Positions 50,423-61,810 are shown, counted from the first letter of the stretch. The stretch: 64,000 nt of DNA from Proteobacteria bacterium DTSAM18 (GCA_028767165.1 JARACJ010000003.1:420897-484896); one strand, 5' to 3'. Program-made: numbers and translations. The notes: a model not told the origin generated them from the letters alone.

Positions 50423-50501
50423 CCGGTGGAGACGGGCAAAAGCCCGGCTTGCCGCCGCACGAAGCGGCTCTCCCGGGGTATCCGACCACTGTCGCCACCG
50501 G
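50423..50501 (+). ncRNA. Candidate structured leader RNA
   Basis: CCGGTGG (50423-50429) pairs with CCACCGG (50495-50501) to close a junction that holds hairpin CGGGC-AAAA-GCCCG (50433-50446) and hairpin GCCGC...GCGGC (50451-50468), followed by an unpaired TCCCGGGGTATCC. It lies about 140 bases upstream of the calcium-repeat protein at 50642. I could not match it to a known riboswitch class; high G+C makes chance stems common. Confidence 0.25.
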
Positions 50502-50641
50502 CGAAAAATGATCAGCCGACACAGCGGTGTTTCCGAGGGTCTGGCGCCGATGCGCGGTCCCGTCGCCACCTGTTCCATACTCATGCCGCACACCGGGCTC
50601 CACACCGTCCTCGAACACGTGGGGCACCCGATGGAGGAAGC

Positions 50642-53163
<2,522 letters not shown>

Positions 53164-53167
<4 letters not shown>

Positions 53168-54831
53168 TGACGCGCGCAATCCTCCCCCTCGGACTCCTCC
53201 TGGCCGTTCAGGCCTCCGCGCAGGAAGAAGAGCAGACCCGCTTCGATGCCCACGGCATGTACGCGCCCACCGGCGACGGCGATCTGATGGATCCCCTCAC
53301 CATGAACCGCGCCGAGGCCCAGCGGGCCGGCACCTGGGCGGCGTGGGGCACCTTCGAGTACGCCAACCAGCCGCTGGTGCAGTTCGAGCAGCTGTCCACC
53401 GGTGAGACCTTCCGCAACGCCATGCTCGAGCACCTGTTCGGCCTGCACGTGGGCGGTCAGTGGGCCCCCGACGAGCGGGTGGCCATCGTCGCCGACGTGC
53501 CCCTGTGGTTCACCTCCGTGGGCCTCGAAGGGCCCCAGGGCGTGGCCATGGGCGACATCGGGCTGTCCGTGCCCGTGGGCCTCCTGCTGCCCAAGGACCT
53601 CGGCAACGACCTGCACCTCGGCGTGTCCGTGGTGCCGTACCTGAACTTCCCCTCCGGCGCCACGAAGCGCTTCCTGGGCGCCCCCACCGTCTCCGGCGGT
53701 GGGTCGGTGGTCGGCAGCCTGAGCAAGGGCCTGTTCTCCGGCGGCGTGCAGATCGGCGCCGAGGGCCAGGGCGGCACCGAGATCGGTGGCATCGCCTGGG
53801 GCTCCCAGCTCATCTACGGCGGCAGCTTCGGCATGCAGGTCGACGAGCTCGTGGGTCTGCACCTCGAGGTCAACGGCCGCCACGTCTTCTCCGCACAGGA
53901 GCGTCCCGGCGTGGGCACGCCCCTCGAGCTCGCCCTGACCGCCCGTGGTCGTGGCTACACCGGCCTGCGCCTGCACGCCGGCCTCGCCGCGGGCCTCACG
54001 CCGGGTGCCTCCGCCGCCGTCGTCCGCGCCTTCCTCGGTGGCGGCTGGACCTTCGGCAAGGACATGGAGCGCACGCTGGAGGTCGTCGAGGAGGCCCCGA
54101 TCGACACCGATCAGGACGGCCTGGTCGACGTCTCGGACGCCTGCCCCGAGGAGCCCGAGGACTTCGACGGCTTCAAGGACGAGGACGGCTGCCCCGAGGC
54201 CGACAATGACGCCGACGGCATCGTCGACACCGACGACGCATGCCCGCTGGACCCCGAGGACATCGACCGCTTCGAGGACGAGGACGGCTGCCCCGACACC
54301 GACAACGACGCCGATGGCTTCGCGGACGTCGACGACACCTGCCCCGACGTGCCCGAGGACGGCGAGAACCCGAACCCGGAAGACGGCTGTCCCACCAACG
54401 TGAAGGCCGTGCTCACCGCCGAGAGGATCGTCATCCTCGACAAGGTGCAGTTCCACCTGAACAAGGCCAGCCTCACCCCGGCCTCCCACGAGATCCTCGA
54501 TCAGGTGGCCGCCACCCTGCGGGACAACCCCCACGTGGGCCAGATCCGCATCGAGGGCCACACCGACCACCTCGGCAACGACGCCTGGAACCAGGATCTG
54601 TCCGAGCGACGCGCCATCACGGTGCGGAACTACCTCATCGCCCAGGGTGTCGACGCCAAGCGGCTCGTGGCCAAGGGCTTCGGCGAGACCACGCCCATCG
54701 CCACCAACGACACCGAGGAGGGCCGTGAGCTCAACCGTCGCGTCGAGTTCATGGTGGTCGACACCACGTCGGGCGACGACGCCGACAAGACCGCCGAGGC
54801 ACCCCAGGAGAGCGACACCGTCACCCAGTGA
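53164..54831 (+). CDS. OmpA-family outer membrane protein with thrombospondin type 3 repeats
   Basis: 555 aa. Start overlaps the preceding stop. Signal peptide MMTRAILPLGLLLAVQASAQ. About 20-300 should be a beta-barrel (alternating strands such as VSVVPYLNF, LHLGV). About 312-405 are three calcium-binding units (DTDQDGLVDVSDACPEEPED). About 423-535 is the OmpA peptidoglycan-binding domain: IEGHTDHLGND, then LSERRAITVRNYL and RELNRRVEF, including the Asp and Arg that bind diaminopimelate in this family. It would tie the outer membrane to the wall, with the coupled surface protein outside. Ends just before a strong terminator. Confidence 0.9.
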
Positions 54832-54851
54832 CGGTTCCCTCCCGGATCACG

Positions 54852-54888
54852 AAGGCCCGCCCCCCTTTCGGGGAGCGGGCCTTTCTCG
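54852..54888. terminator. Bidirectional terminator
   Basis: AAGGCCCGC and GCGGGCCTT with inner CCCC/GGGG pairs around TTT form a long stem followed by T-rich sequence on the plus strand and preceded by AA on the other. It sits between the convergent genes ending at 54831 and 54903. Confidence 0.8.
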
Positions 54889-54902
54889 TGACCAGGCTCA
54901 GC

Positions 54903-55628
54903 TCACTCGCAGCTGCCGTCCCATGCGCCCTCGGCGCGGATCTCCATGGCCCAGTCCTGGCCCACGAGGGCGGTGACGAGACGGGACGCCGCGGTGCAGT
55001 CGCCGAACTCCTGCAGCACGACCTCGACGCCGCCTTCGACGCGACGACCGAACATCATGCCATCCTCCACGTAGGGCACGCGATCGATGCCATCGGAGAA
55101 GGGGTAGTTGGTTCCCTTGGCCTGCTCGGCCAGCAGGGCGAGGATCGCGCCCTCGGGCTTGTCGCCCAGCCACTGCTCCCAGGTGTTGAACAGGAAGGCC
55201 TTCTCGATGCGCTCCTCTCCGGGGCCGTCGCACCACAGGCCGACGATCCGCAGATCGCCACGGTGGGCCTCCTCGCCGTAGGTGCCGTCGCGCCAGCCCA
55301 CGATGGACTCCGCCACGCTCTTCTCGGCGCCATCGAGGCCCTCGGTGGTGAAGTCCTCTTCGTAGAAGTCGGCACCGCCACACACGTCGCCGAGGGCCAC
55401 GAAGCCGCGGGGACCGACGTGCTCGGACTCCTGCAGGTAGTACACGCCGTCGAAGGTGGATGCCTGGGCCTGGAAATAGTCCTGGTAGGCGTCGAAGTCG
55501 GCCAGATCCGCCACCGGGATGGAATCCATCACGGACAGATCGACGGACGGGGTGTTGTTGTCGTCGTCCACAGGCTCGGTGCAGGCGGCGGTCAGGCACA
55601 AGGCGCTCAGCCAGAGGGCATGTCGCAT
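54903..55628 (-). CDS. Lipoprotein of unknown function
   Basis: 241 aa from the ATG at 55628, chosen because GGGAGAA lies five bases upstream and a lipoprotein signal follows (LSALCLTAAC). The mature part is acidic and opens with a DDDNN linker. It has six more Cys, one at the second-last residue, suggesting disulfides. No recognised domain. TACAAT lies 34 bases upstream as a likely -10. It converges on the OmpA gene with a shared terminator and is not part of an obvious operon. Confidence 0.75.
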   Translation of the reverse strand: MRHALWLSALCLTAACTEPVDDDNNTPSVDLSVMDSIPVADLADFDAYQDYFQAQASTFDGVYYLQESEHVGPRGFVALGDVCGGADFYEEDFTTEGLDGAEKSVAESIVGWRDGTYGEEAHRGDLRIVGLWCDGPGEERIEKAFLFNTWEQWLGDKPEGAILALLAEQAKGTNYPFSDGIDRVPYVEDGMMFGRRVEGGVEVVLQEFGDCTAASRLVTALVGQDWAMEIRAEGAWDGSCE

Positions 55629-55662
55629 GCTGGTTCTCCCGGAAGGGTGGGTCACGGCCGGC

Positions 55663-55668
55663 ATTGTA
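55663..55668 (-). promoter_or_regulatory. Putative -10 element TACAAT
   Basis: 34 bases upstream of the lipoprotein start at 55628; close to the TATAAT consensus. No clear -35. Confidence 0.4.
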
Positions 55669-55904
55669 GGACAGTGCCGCCCCTTCGCAGACACCGGCGG
55701 ATCGGCGCGCCCCTTCCTCGCCGCGATTGTCCAGCGACAAGCGGATCATCCACCCACATACGGAAACTGCGTGCCGACGTGGCCCGACCTGTATGTTTCC
55801 GCTCCCCAGGTGCGCACGGGTCCACCACTACTGCGCTTCCGGATTCGCCGAGCGATCCGATACGAGCAGCGTTCCGCCGATTCCCCCAGCCCCAGGAGCA
55901 CCTG

Positions 55905-56795
55905 ATGTCCCACGCCATCGAACGCCACACCACCCAGGTCGGTGACGCCACGCTGTCCTACCTGAGCTGCGGCCCCGCCGACGGCCCCGTCGTCCTGCTC
56001 CTGCACGGAATCCCCTCCTCCGCCAACCTGTGGCGCAAGGTGATGCACGGCCTGGCCGCCACGGACCGCCGGGTGCTGGCGCCGGATCTGCCGGGCTACG
56101 GCGAGACCGTGATCCCCGAGGCCGCCGACCACTCCATCTCCGGCGCGGCGCGACTGCTGCTGGACTGGATGAAGCAGGAGCGATTGTCCCACCTGTGGCT
56201 CGTGGGACACGACCTCGGCGGTGCCGTGGCGCAGCTCATGGCGGTGGAGGATCCGGAGCGCTTCACCCGTTGGACCCTCATCAACTCCCCCGTCGGCGAC
56301 ACCTGGCCCGTGCCCATCGTCAGGCTGATGAAGATGGCCGCCAAGGCGGGGCTGTTCGGCACGCTGGCGCCGCTGCTACCGGGCCGGGACCACGGCCGAA
56401 GCATGCTCAAGGGCGGAGGGATCCACCGCATCGACGAGATCACCGATGACGAGCTGGAGGAGATCTTCTGGCGCAAGGTCCGCGACAAGGAGTCCCGGCA
56501 GGCCTTCGGCCGGCACATCGCCACCCTGGACAGCTCTCCGACCGAGGCCATCGAGAGCAAGCTGCCGAGCCTGGGCATCCCCGCCCAGCTCATCTGGGGC
56601 ACCCGCGACACCTACCAGACCTGGGAGGAGGCCGGCACGCGGCTGCAGCGGGACCTCGGCAAGCCCGACACCACGCTGCTCGGTGACGCCGCCCACTTCG
56701 TGCCACTGGACGATCCGACCGGGCTGCTCAAGGCCATGCTGTCCTGGCGTCCGGGCAGGCTCGCCGAGGAGAACGAGATGCCGGAGACCCGGTAA
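55905..56795 (+). CDS. Alpha/beta hydrolase with Asp nucleophile
   Basis: 296 aa; GGAG precedes the ATG at 55905. HGIPSSANLW gives the oxyanion loop (His34-Gly35), the nucleophile elbow is GHDLGG (Asp103), and His264 in GDAAHFVPLDD is the base; Asp235 in WGTRD is a candidate acid. An Asp nucleophile points to the dehalogenase/epoxide hydrolase branch, not to serine esterases. It lacks the Trp after Asp seen in the enzyme at 41938-42843, so halide chemistry is less likely and epoxide or fluoroacetate-type chemistry is possible. Alone in its neighbourhood. Confidence 0.8.
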   Translation: MSHAIERHTTQVGDATLSYLSCGPADGPVVLLLHGIPSSANLWRKVMHGLAATDRRVLAPDLPGYGETVIPEAADHSISGAARLLLDWMKQERLSHLWLVGHDLGGAVAQLMAVEDPERFTRWTLINSPVGDTWPVPIVRLMKMAAKAGLFGTLAPLLPGRDHGRSMLKGGGIHRIDEITDDELEEIFWRKVRDKESRQAFGRHIATLDSSPTEAIESKLPSLGIPAQLIWGTRDTYQTWEEAGTRLQRDLGKPDTTLLGDAAHFVPLDDPTGLLKAMLSWRPGRLAEENEMPETR

Positions 56796-56916
56796 GCAGT
56801 CCTCCCCACGGGGGAACGCGCACGAGGCTCGTCAAAGATCCGCCAAGGGCTCCCGAATTCCGACCATGGCGAAGGCACCCCGGCCGGGGACTGCCGACCG
56901 GATGAAGGAGCACATG

Positions 56917-57588
56917 ATGACACGCTGGATGGGACTCGCGGTCCTCCTCTTGGCCGGCTGCGGTCCGGACCCAGAAGGGAACGACTTCGACTCGGACACC
57001 TGGGGCTTCGACAACCGCGGCCTCGAGTGCGAGTGGGTCTACGACGAGCTGTGGGCCAACGAGGGCGACGGGCTGTACCAGATGCCGCCGTCGGGCACCG
57101 ATCTCATCGCCGAGCGCTACGTGGGCGGCTGCATGAACCGCGGCGCGCTGTACGGCTACTGGACCGAGATCTACCGGGTGGCGGAGACCGATCAGATCGT
57201 CTGCAGCGTCACCTGGAACTTCCGCAACACCGACACCTTCGTGACCAAGGCCCCCGAGGAGGTCGACTACTCCTGGAACTTCGAGCCGGAGACCTTCGAG
57301 GACGACGAGGGCAACGATCGGGCCGTGGTGAACGACCACGGTACCTTCCTGTGCGGCGAGCTGCTGGGCTTCGACCCCACCACCCGCGGCATGGGCGGCG
57401 CGAAGCCCGAGGAGCCCGACCCCGACGCCAAGAAGGTGCGCAAGCGGATCGGGTTCCAGGCCAGCCCCCCCACCCTGTGGCGCGACCAGGGCGACGACTT
57501 CTGGGCCGCCAACACCAACTGGGACGAGTTCGACCGCTGGGGCGACCGCATCTACCTGAAGAAGACCTTCGAGCTCAAGGTGCCCTGA
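56917..57588 (+). CDS. Lipoprotein of unknown family, tandem copy 1
   Basis: 223 aa from the ATG at 56917 (AAGGAG six bases upstream; ATG at 56914 is equally in frame). Lipobox LLAGC. The mature protein has no recognised domain; conserved features shared with the next gene are PPSGTD, ERYVGGCMNRGALYGYW, VCSVTWNF, HGTFLCGELLGFDPTTRGMGG and a tail NWDEFDRWGDRIYLKK. Four mature Cys are conserved in both copies. Followed by a terminator-like hairpin at 57622-57656. Confidence 0.8.
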   Translation: MTRWMGLAVLLLAGCGPDPEGNDFDSDTWGFDNRGLECEWVYDELWANEGDGLYQMPPSGTDLIAERYVGGCMNRGALYGYWTEIYRVAETDQIVCSVTWNFRNTDTFVTKAPEEVDYSWNFEPETFEDDEGNDRAVVNDHGTFLCGELLGFDPTTRGMGGAKPEEPDPDAKKVRKRIGFQASPPTLWRDQGDDFWAANTNWDEFDRWGDRIYLKKTFELKVP

Positions 57589-57621
57589 ACCGGGCACCTC
57601 GGGACTGCCAGGCCACAACCC

Positions 57622-57656
57622 GCGCGCGTCGGAGCCCTGCTCCGGCGCGCGCCTTC
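57622..57656 (+). terminator. Terminator-like hairpin after copy 1
   Basis: A 14-bp G+C stem (GCGCGCGTCGGAGC with GCTCCGGCGCGCGC, one G-U pair), loop CCT, followed by CTTC. The whole 3' flank, including this hairpin, is repeated after the next gene. Confidence 0.6.
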
Positions 57657-57669
57657 AGGAAGGGACACC

Positions 57670-58365
57670 ATGCGCCACGGCATCGCGATCCTCGTCACCC
57701 TCGTGGGCCTGGCTGGCCTGGCGGGGTGTCCTCCCCCGCCCCCTCAGCTGTCGAATCCCAGCAGAACGCCCGACACCGACGGATGGGGTGACGAAAACCG
57801 GGGCCTCGACTGCAGGTGGATATTCGACGACCTGTGGGCCGACGAGAGCGAGGGGCTGTACCAGATGCCGCCTTCCGGTACCGATGTGGTCGGTGAACGC
57901 TACGTGGGCGGCTGCATGAACCGCGGTGCGCTGTACGGCTACTGGACCGAGAGCTACCGGGTGGCGGAGACCGATCAGATCGTCTGCAGCGTCACCTGGA
58001 ACTTCCGCAGCACCGACACCTTCGTGACCAGGGCCCCCGAGGAGGTCGACTACTCCTGGAACGTCGAGCCGGAGACCGTCGAAGACGACGAGGGGGACGT
58101 CCGGGCCATGGTGAACGACCACGGTACCTTCCTGTGCGGCGAGCTCCTGGGTTTCGACCCGACGACCCGCGGCATGGGCGGTGCCGAGTTCGAGGACGAC
58201 GACCCTGACGCCGGTCATCAGGGAATCGGCTTCCAGACCGATCCCCCCACCATGTGGCGGACTCCGAGCGCGGACGACTGGTTGGCAGACACCAACTGGG
58301 ACGAGTTCGACCGCTGGGGCGACCGCATCTACCTGAAGAAGACCTTCGAGCTCAAGGTGCCCTGA
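57670..58365 (+). CDS. Lipoprotein of unknown family, tandem copy 2
   Basis: 231 aa; GGAAGGG precedes the ATG. Lipobox GLAGC, then a poly-Pro stretch. The body is very similar to the preceding gene, with the same four mature Cys, and the last 20 codons and the downstream hairpin are almost identical in DNA. The variable parts are the N-terminal 40 residues and the acidic insert near residue 180, where copy 1 has a Lys-rich stretch and copy 2 is Asp-rich. The pair arose by tandem duplication including its terminator. Role unknown. Confidence 0.8.
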   Translation: MRHGIAILVTLVGLAGLAGCPPPPPQLSNPSRTPDTDGWGDENRGLDCRWIFDDLWADESEGLYQMPPSGTDVVGERYVGGCMNRGALYGYWTESYRVAETDQIVCSVTWNFRSTDTFVTRAPEEVDYSWNVEPETVEDDEGDVRAMVNDHGTFLCGELLGFDPTTRGMGGAEFEDDDPDAGHQGIGFQTDPPTMWRTPSADDWLADTNWDEFDRWGDRIYLKKTFELKVP

Positions 58366-58398
58366 ACCGGGCACCTCGGGACTGCCAGGCCACACCCC

Positions 58399-58433
58399 GC
58401 GCGCGTCGGAGCCCTGCTCCGGCGCGCGCCTTC
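58399..58433 (+). terminator. Terminator-like hairpin after copy 2
   Basis: Same 14-bp stem and CCT loop as at 57622-57656, followed by TTCGTG. Confidence 0.6.
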
Positions 58434-58533
58434 GTGTGCCCCATCCGGCTTGTCCCCCACACCACATGTGTAGCTGGATCGATACGGATCCACTGGGCGA
58501 CGCCTCCCCTTCGGCGCGCCCGATGGAGGCACC

Positions 58534-59001
58534 ATGCACATCGCCCTATGGATCCTTCAGCTCCTTCTGGCCTTCAGCTTCCTGATCATCGGGTTCCTGA
58601 CGACCACTGCCGGTCCCACGGAGCTGACCTACCTGTACCCCTGGACCAACCACGTTCCCCTCGCCGCCACGCGCGCCGTGGGCGTCATCGAGCTGCTGTG
58701 TGCGGCCGGTCTGGTCCTTCCCGCCGCCTTCCGCTGGAAGCCGTGGCTCACCACGCTGTCCGCCGGCGTCCTCGCCCTGTTCGAGGCCAGCGCGTGGATC
58801 TTCCACATGTCCTCCCACGAGGTGCAGGGCTTCCAGCTCAGCAACGTGCTGCTGTTCGCCGCCTGCATGGCCGTGTTCGCCGGCCGCGCCCGCTTCGCGA
58901 AGATCCCCGACGCCTCCGACGGCGAGCACCCCTTCGACTGGCACGTGTGGTGGGGCAGCAGCTCAGACGACGTATCGTCCGGACAGCTGCACCCACGATG
59001 A
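58534..59001 (+). CDS. DoxX-like integral membrane protein
   Basis: 155 aa; GGAGG precedes the ATG. Four hydrophobic segments are visible: residues about 3-25 (LLLAFSFLIIGFL), 48-70 (VIELLCAAGLVLPAAF), 72-92 and 100-116 (SNVLLFAACMAVF). Size and pattern, with the Pro/Trp-rich first loop, fit the DoxX-like family (PF13564 type). The hydrophilic tail after residue 120 (HPFDWHVWWG) is unusual. Function in this family is poorly defined, often linked to redox or respiratory contexts. Confidence 0.7.
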   Translation: MHIALWILQLLLAFSFLIIGFLTTTAGPTELTYLYPWTNHVPLAATRAVGVIELLCAAGLVLPAAFRWKPWLTTLSAGVLALFEASAWIFHMSSHEVQGFQLSNVLLFAACMAVFAGRARFAKIPDASDGEHPFDWHVWWGSSSDDVSSGQLHPR

Positions 59002-59014
59002 CCTCACGCCTCAT

Positions 59015-59064
59015 CCCCACGGCCTGCGCCCGTCTCCCCAGGAGGCGGGCGTCGCTGCGTGGGG
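59015..59064. terminator. Nested hairpins between convergent genes
   Basis: CGCCCGTCTCC pairs with GGAGGCGGGCG (59027-59051), and CCCCACG with CGTGGGG (59015-59021, 59058-59064) outside it. It lies between the DoxX-like gene and the fatty acid hydroxylase, which converge here. Confidence 0.55.
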
Positions 59065-59065
59065 G

Positions 59066-59992
59066 TCAGGCCACCTCGGGTCGTCCCGGCTTGCCGGCCT
59101 CTTCCGGGTGCCTGCGCAGGTGCTCCCGCTTGAGATCGGCAGAGGTCTTGCGGCTGCCGTCGTGGCTCCAGCCCGGCGGACCGATCAGGTAGCCCAGACG
59201 CTGTCGCAGGCTCAGGCCCGTCGCGTCCCTGGCGATGCCGACCCACTCGTGCAGCGCGATGCGGAGCGGGTTGAAGGTGCCCAGGGACTTCACGATGCCG
59301 TAGCGACAGGGCTCGGCGTCGTCCTCGGGCACGAACGTGCCGAACAGTCGGTCCCACACGATGAAGGTGCCCGCATAGTTGGCATCGAGGTAGCGCGGGT
59401 TGGTGGCGTGGTGCACCCGGTGGTGGCTCGGCGTGTTCATGATCGCCTCGAACCAAGGGGGAAACCGCCGGATGGCCTCGGTGTGGATCCAGTACTGGTA
59501 GACGAGGTTGATGCCGCCGCAGAAGGCCAGCACCGCGGGGTGCAGCCCCAGGAACACCAGGGGCAGACGCACCACCCACCACAGCGCGAAGAAGCTGGTC
59601 CAGGTCTGTCGCAGGGCCGTGGACAGGTTGTAGTGCTGGGAGCTGTGGTGGACGATGTGTGCGGCCCACAGCCAGCGGATCTCGTGGCCGAACCTGTGCA
59701 CCCAGTAGTAGCGCAGGTCGTCGAGCACGAAGGCGAGCACGATCCACCAGGGCTCGAAGCCGAAGGTGAACAGGCGGTGCTCGTACAACCACAGGCTCAC
59801 GGTGCCGATGGCGCCGGCCGTGAGCGCGCCCGCCAAGAGGCTTCCGCCCCCCATCACGAGGCTCGCCAGGGTGTCGCGGGTCTCGTAGCGGACCCGGCCG
59901 GTGAACCAGCCGATGCCGAGCTCCACCAGCATCGTGACGATGTAGAAGGGCACCGCCCACTCGGAGATGTTCGGGTAGTCCGGGATCTCCAT
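59066..59992 (-). CDS. Fatty acid hydroxylase / sterol desaturase family membrane enzyme
   Basis: 308 aa from the ATG at 59992, one base after the upstream stop (TGAGATG); the longer open frame 5' of it is out of frame with that gene and not coding. Several membrane segments (15-35, 48-72, 85-105, 150-175). The diiron histidine motifs of PF04116 are complete: HRFGHE, HIVHHSSQHYN and HHRVHHATN, with a further His in YWIHTEA. It should hydroxylate or desaturate a lipid, sterol or carotenoid-like substrate in the membrane. Third gene of a tight operon with two small membrane proteins. Confidence 0.9.
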   Translation of the reverse strand: MEIPDYPNISEWAVPFYIVTMLVELGIGWFTGRVRYETRDTLASLVMGGGSLLAGALTAGAIGTVSLWLYEHRLFTFGFEPWWIVLAFVLDDLRYYWVHRFGHEIRWLWAAHIVHHSSQHYNLSTALRQTWTSFFALWWVVRLPLVFLGLHPAVLAFCGGINLVYQYWIHTEAIRRFPPWFEAIMNTPSHHRVHHATNPRYLDANYAGTFIVWDRLFGTFVPEDDAEPCRYGIVKSLGTFNPLRIALHEWVGIARDATGLSLRQRLGYLIGPPGWSHDGSRKTSADLKREHLRRHPEEAGKPGRPEVA

Positions 59993-59993
59993 C

Positions 59994-60407
59994 TCAGGCC
60001 TCCAGGCGAGCGGCCCAGTGGGCCCGGGTGTCGGCATCGGCCAGCGCGACCCGCAGGATGGGCGCGCCCGGGTCCCGCAGGGGGATGCGCAGGCCCTCGT
60101 CGGAGACCTGGACCCCACGGATCCGGGGGCCCCCGGCACCGGTGAGGATCCGGGTCCAGCGACGATCGCCGAGGCAGGCCACCGCCGCCACGCGACCATC
60201 GTCGAGATCGAGCAGAGCCGCCAGGCCGTCGTCGGCGACGATGCCTCCCGTGACCGTGGCGTCCGGCAGGTCGATCGCCAGGCGGTCCTGGGCCTCCTGC
60301 AGCCCCGACAGCGGCACACGGCGCCCCCAGCCCAGCAGGACGGTGGCCAGGGTGACGAGGCCCACACCGCCGATCACGAACGCCAGCAGGAAGGTGGTCT
60401 TGTCCAT
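59994..60407 (-). CDS. Membrane-anchored protein of unknown function
   Basis: 137 aa, one base after the stop of the upstream gene and one base before the hydroxylase start. One N-terminal transmembrane helix (FLLAFVIGGVGLVTLATVLL), then a soluble domain of beta-rich character (VRGV-, LRIPL-like strands) with no Cys. No family recognised. Its place between the two partners suggests an accessory role to the fatty acid hydroxylase. Confidence 0.7.
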   Translation of the reverse strand: MDKTTFLLAFVIGGVGLVTLATVLLGWGRRVPLSGLQEAQDRLAIDLPDATVTGGIVADDGLAALLDLDDGRVAAVACLGDRRWTRILTGAGGPRIRGVQVSDEGLRIPLRDPGAPILRVALADADTRAHWAARLEA

Positions 60408-60408
60408 C

Positions 60409-60978
60409 TCAGCCTCCGGAGGCCGACAGGGCGCGGTTCGTGCGCCCGAGCAGGCCGATGGCCACGGCGAGCACCACGTGGAACCAGGCGAGCCGCTCGA
60501 GCCCCAGGAAGGTCCAGTCGCCGACGATGACGAGGCCAGCCACCATCACCAGCAGCGCGCCGATCGCCCCACCCCAGCGGCGCTGGCTGGCGCACACCAC
60601 GAGGGCGGCGACCATGCCGACGGCCCCGAGGACGGTGGCGGTGGCCGGGAGGTCGGCGCCCAGGGCGGCCAGCAGCGGCACGAGGCCGGTGGCCCACACG
60701 AGCCAGCGGGACCAGGGCTGTGCGAGCTGGCCGGCCGCCAGGGACAGTCCCGCCACGGGCACGCCCACGAAGGCCGCCAGCGCGCTGATGTCGGTGTGGA
60801 CCCCCTCGAGCCCCTGCACGCCGCCGTAGCGGAAGGTGCCGGCGACGGCCGCCAGGCCCACCAGGGCGAGACCCACGCCGGCCATGCGCTGGGGAATGCC
60901 GCCCCGCAGCGAGGCGAGGCCCGCCCCCAGGCCGGCCACGGCCAGAAGTGCATCGGTGGCGGCGACATCGGGATTCAA
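60409..60978 (-). CDS. Multi-spanning membrane protein of unknown function
   Basis: 189 aa from a TTG start with GGAGGG three bases upstream; there is no nearby in-frame ATG. About six hydrophobic helices. No family recognised. A likely -10 (TACCAT) lies 32 bases upstream. First gene of the three-gene operon ending in the fatty acid hydroxylase. Confidence 0.7.
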   Translation of the reverse strand: MNPDVAATDALLAVAGLGAGLASLRGGIPQRMAGVGLALVGLAAVAGTFRYGGVQGLEGVHTDISALAAFVGVPVAGLSLAAGQLAQPWSRWLVWATGLVPLLAALGADLPATATVLGAVGMVAALVVCASQRRWGGAIGALLVMVAGLVIVGDWTFLGLERLAWFHVVLAVAIGLLGRTNRALSASGG

Positions 60979-61010
60979 GGGCCCTCCTCACACATGGCGC
61001 ATCGGGTGTC

Positions 61011-61016
61011 ATGGTA
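61011..61016 (-). promoter_or_regulatory. Putative -10 element TACCAT
   Basis: 32 bases upstream of the TTG start at 60978. Same hexamer as at 40354. It would drive the three-gene operon. Inference. Confidence 0.4.
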
Positions 61017-61267
61017 GGCTGCCGCCCGGCTGACCCGCCGGTCAAACCTGGGTTGGCCAAGAGGAATTGACGTTCCACGCCCCCTTTCCCGACCCGCCCA
61101 TTGTGGCCGTGGCGGCGGGAACACGGGGCGGACCTACGCAATCCTGCGGACCGGGTACGGGATGCACCACACGGGCACGGAGCGCCCCACGCGTGACGTT
61201 GGAGGGTGTTGCCGCTCCGCGCGCTCCCCAGGATGCGCCCCGGGACGGCCCCTCTCAGGAGGCTCCC

Positions 61268-61810
61268 ATGAAGACCCGCCATACCCACAAGACCACCATC
61301 CACGGTGGTCTGCACCAGATCTACAAGGCCACGCTGTTCGGTGACGCCGCCGAGCTGCTGTCCGGCTCCACCCTGCTCCCCGAGGTCACCATCTGCGACC
61401 AGGAGGAGGACTGGGGCAAGGCCCACAGCTCCCGTGTGCACCACCTCGGCCCCCGCAAGCCGTTCATGTCCAACGAGTGCGTGTGCATCGAGACCATCGA
61501 GGAGAAGGAGCAGGACGCCTACCTGCGCTTCGAGCAGCGAGGCTTCGACAACAAGCTCCTCGGCACCCTCGATCACGTCGAGGCGGAGATGCGGTTCACG
61601 CCGGTCGGCAAGCACGACGTCGAGGTGGAGTGGACCTACACGTTCCACCCGAAGAGCGCCTGGGGCATGCCCCTGGCCTGGCTCCTGGCCCACGTGGTCT
61701 ACCCAGGCGCCATGCGACGCACGATGAAGGCCATGAAGCACTTCGTCGAGAAGGGCCGCTACTACGAGCCCTTCCCGTTCGCCCGCACCCGTCGGGCCGT
61801 CGGTCACTGA
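61268..61810 (+). CDS. SRPBCC-fold (polyketide cyclase-like) protein
   Basis: 180 aa; AGGAGG precedes the ATG. The pattern of a long N-terminal helix-strand, a central run of beta strands (AYLRFEQRGF, LDHVEAEMRFTPV, DVEVEWTYTFHP) and a long C-terminal helix ending in basic residues (MRRTMKAMKHFVEKG) fits the START/SRPBCC lipid-binding fold. No catalytic residues can be assigned. It probably binds a hydrophobic ligand. Separate from its neighbours; the 250 bp before it show nothing else. Confidence 0.6.
   Translation: MKTRHTHKTTIHGGLHQIYKATLFGDAAELLSGSTLLPEVTICDQEEDWGKAHSSRVHHLGPRKPFMSNECVCIETIEEKEQDAYLRFEQRGFDNKLLGTLDHVEAEMRFTPVGKHDVEVEWTYTFHPKSAWGMPLAWLLAHVVYPGAMRRTMKAMKHFVEKGRYYEPFPFARTRRAVGH

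Larger units (their letters stand above)
50079..50641. other. Divergent promoter region without a gene
   Basis: 563 bp between two divergent surface-protein genes. It contains a -10-like site for the minus gene (50101-50106) and a cluster of hairpins at 50423-50501 on the plus side. No open frame here has a ribosome binding site or recognisable product. Confidence 0.6.

Noticed and set aside
50360..50510. Cobalamin or c-di-GMP riboswitch before the 50642 gene
   Set aside because: Some strings look suggestive (GCAAAAGCC, CCACTG), but the conserved cores of neither class are present in order. Kept only as an unassigned structured-RNA candidate.
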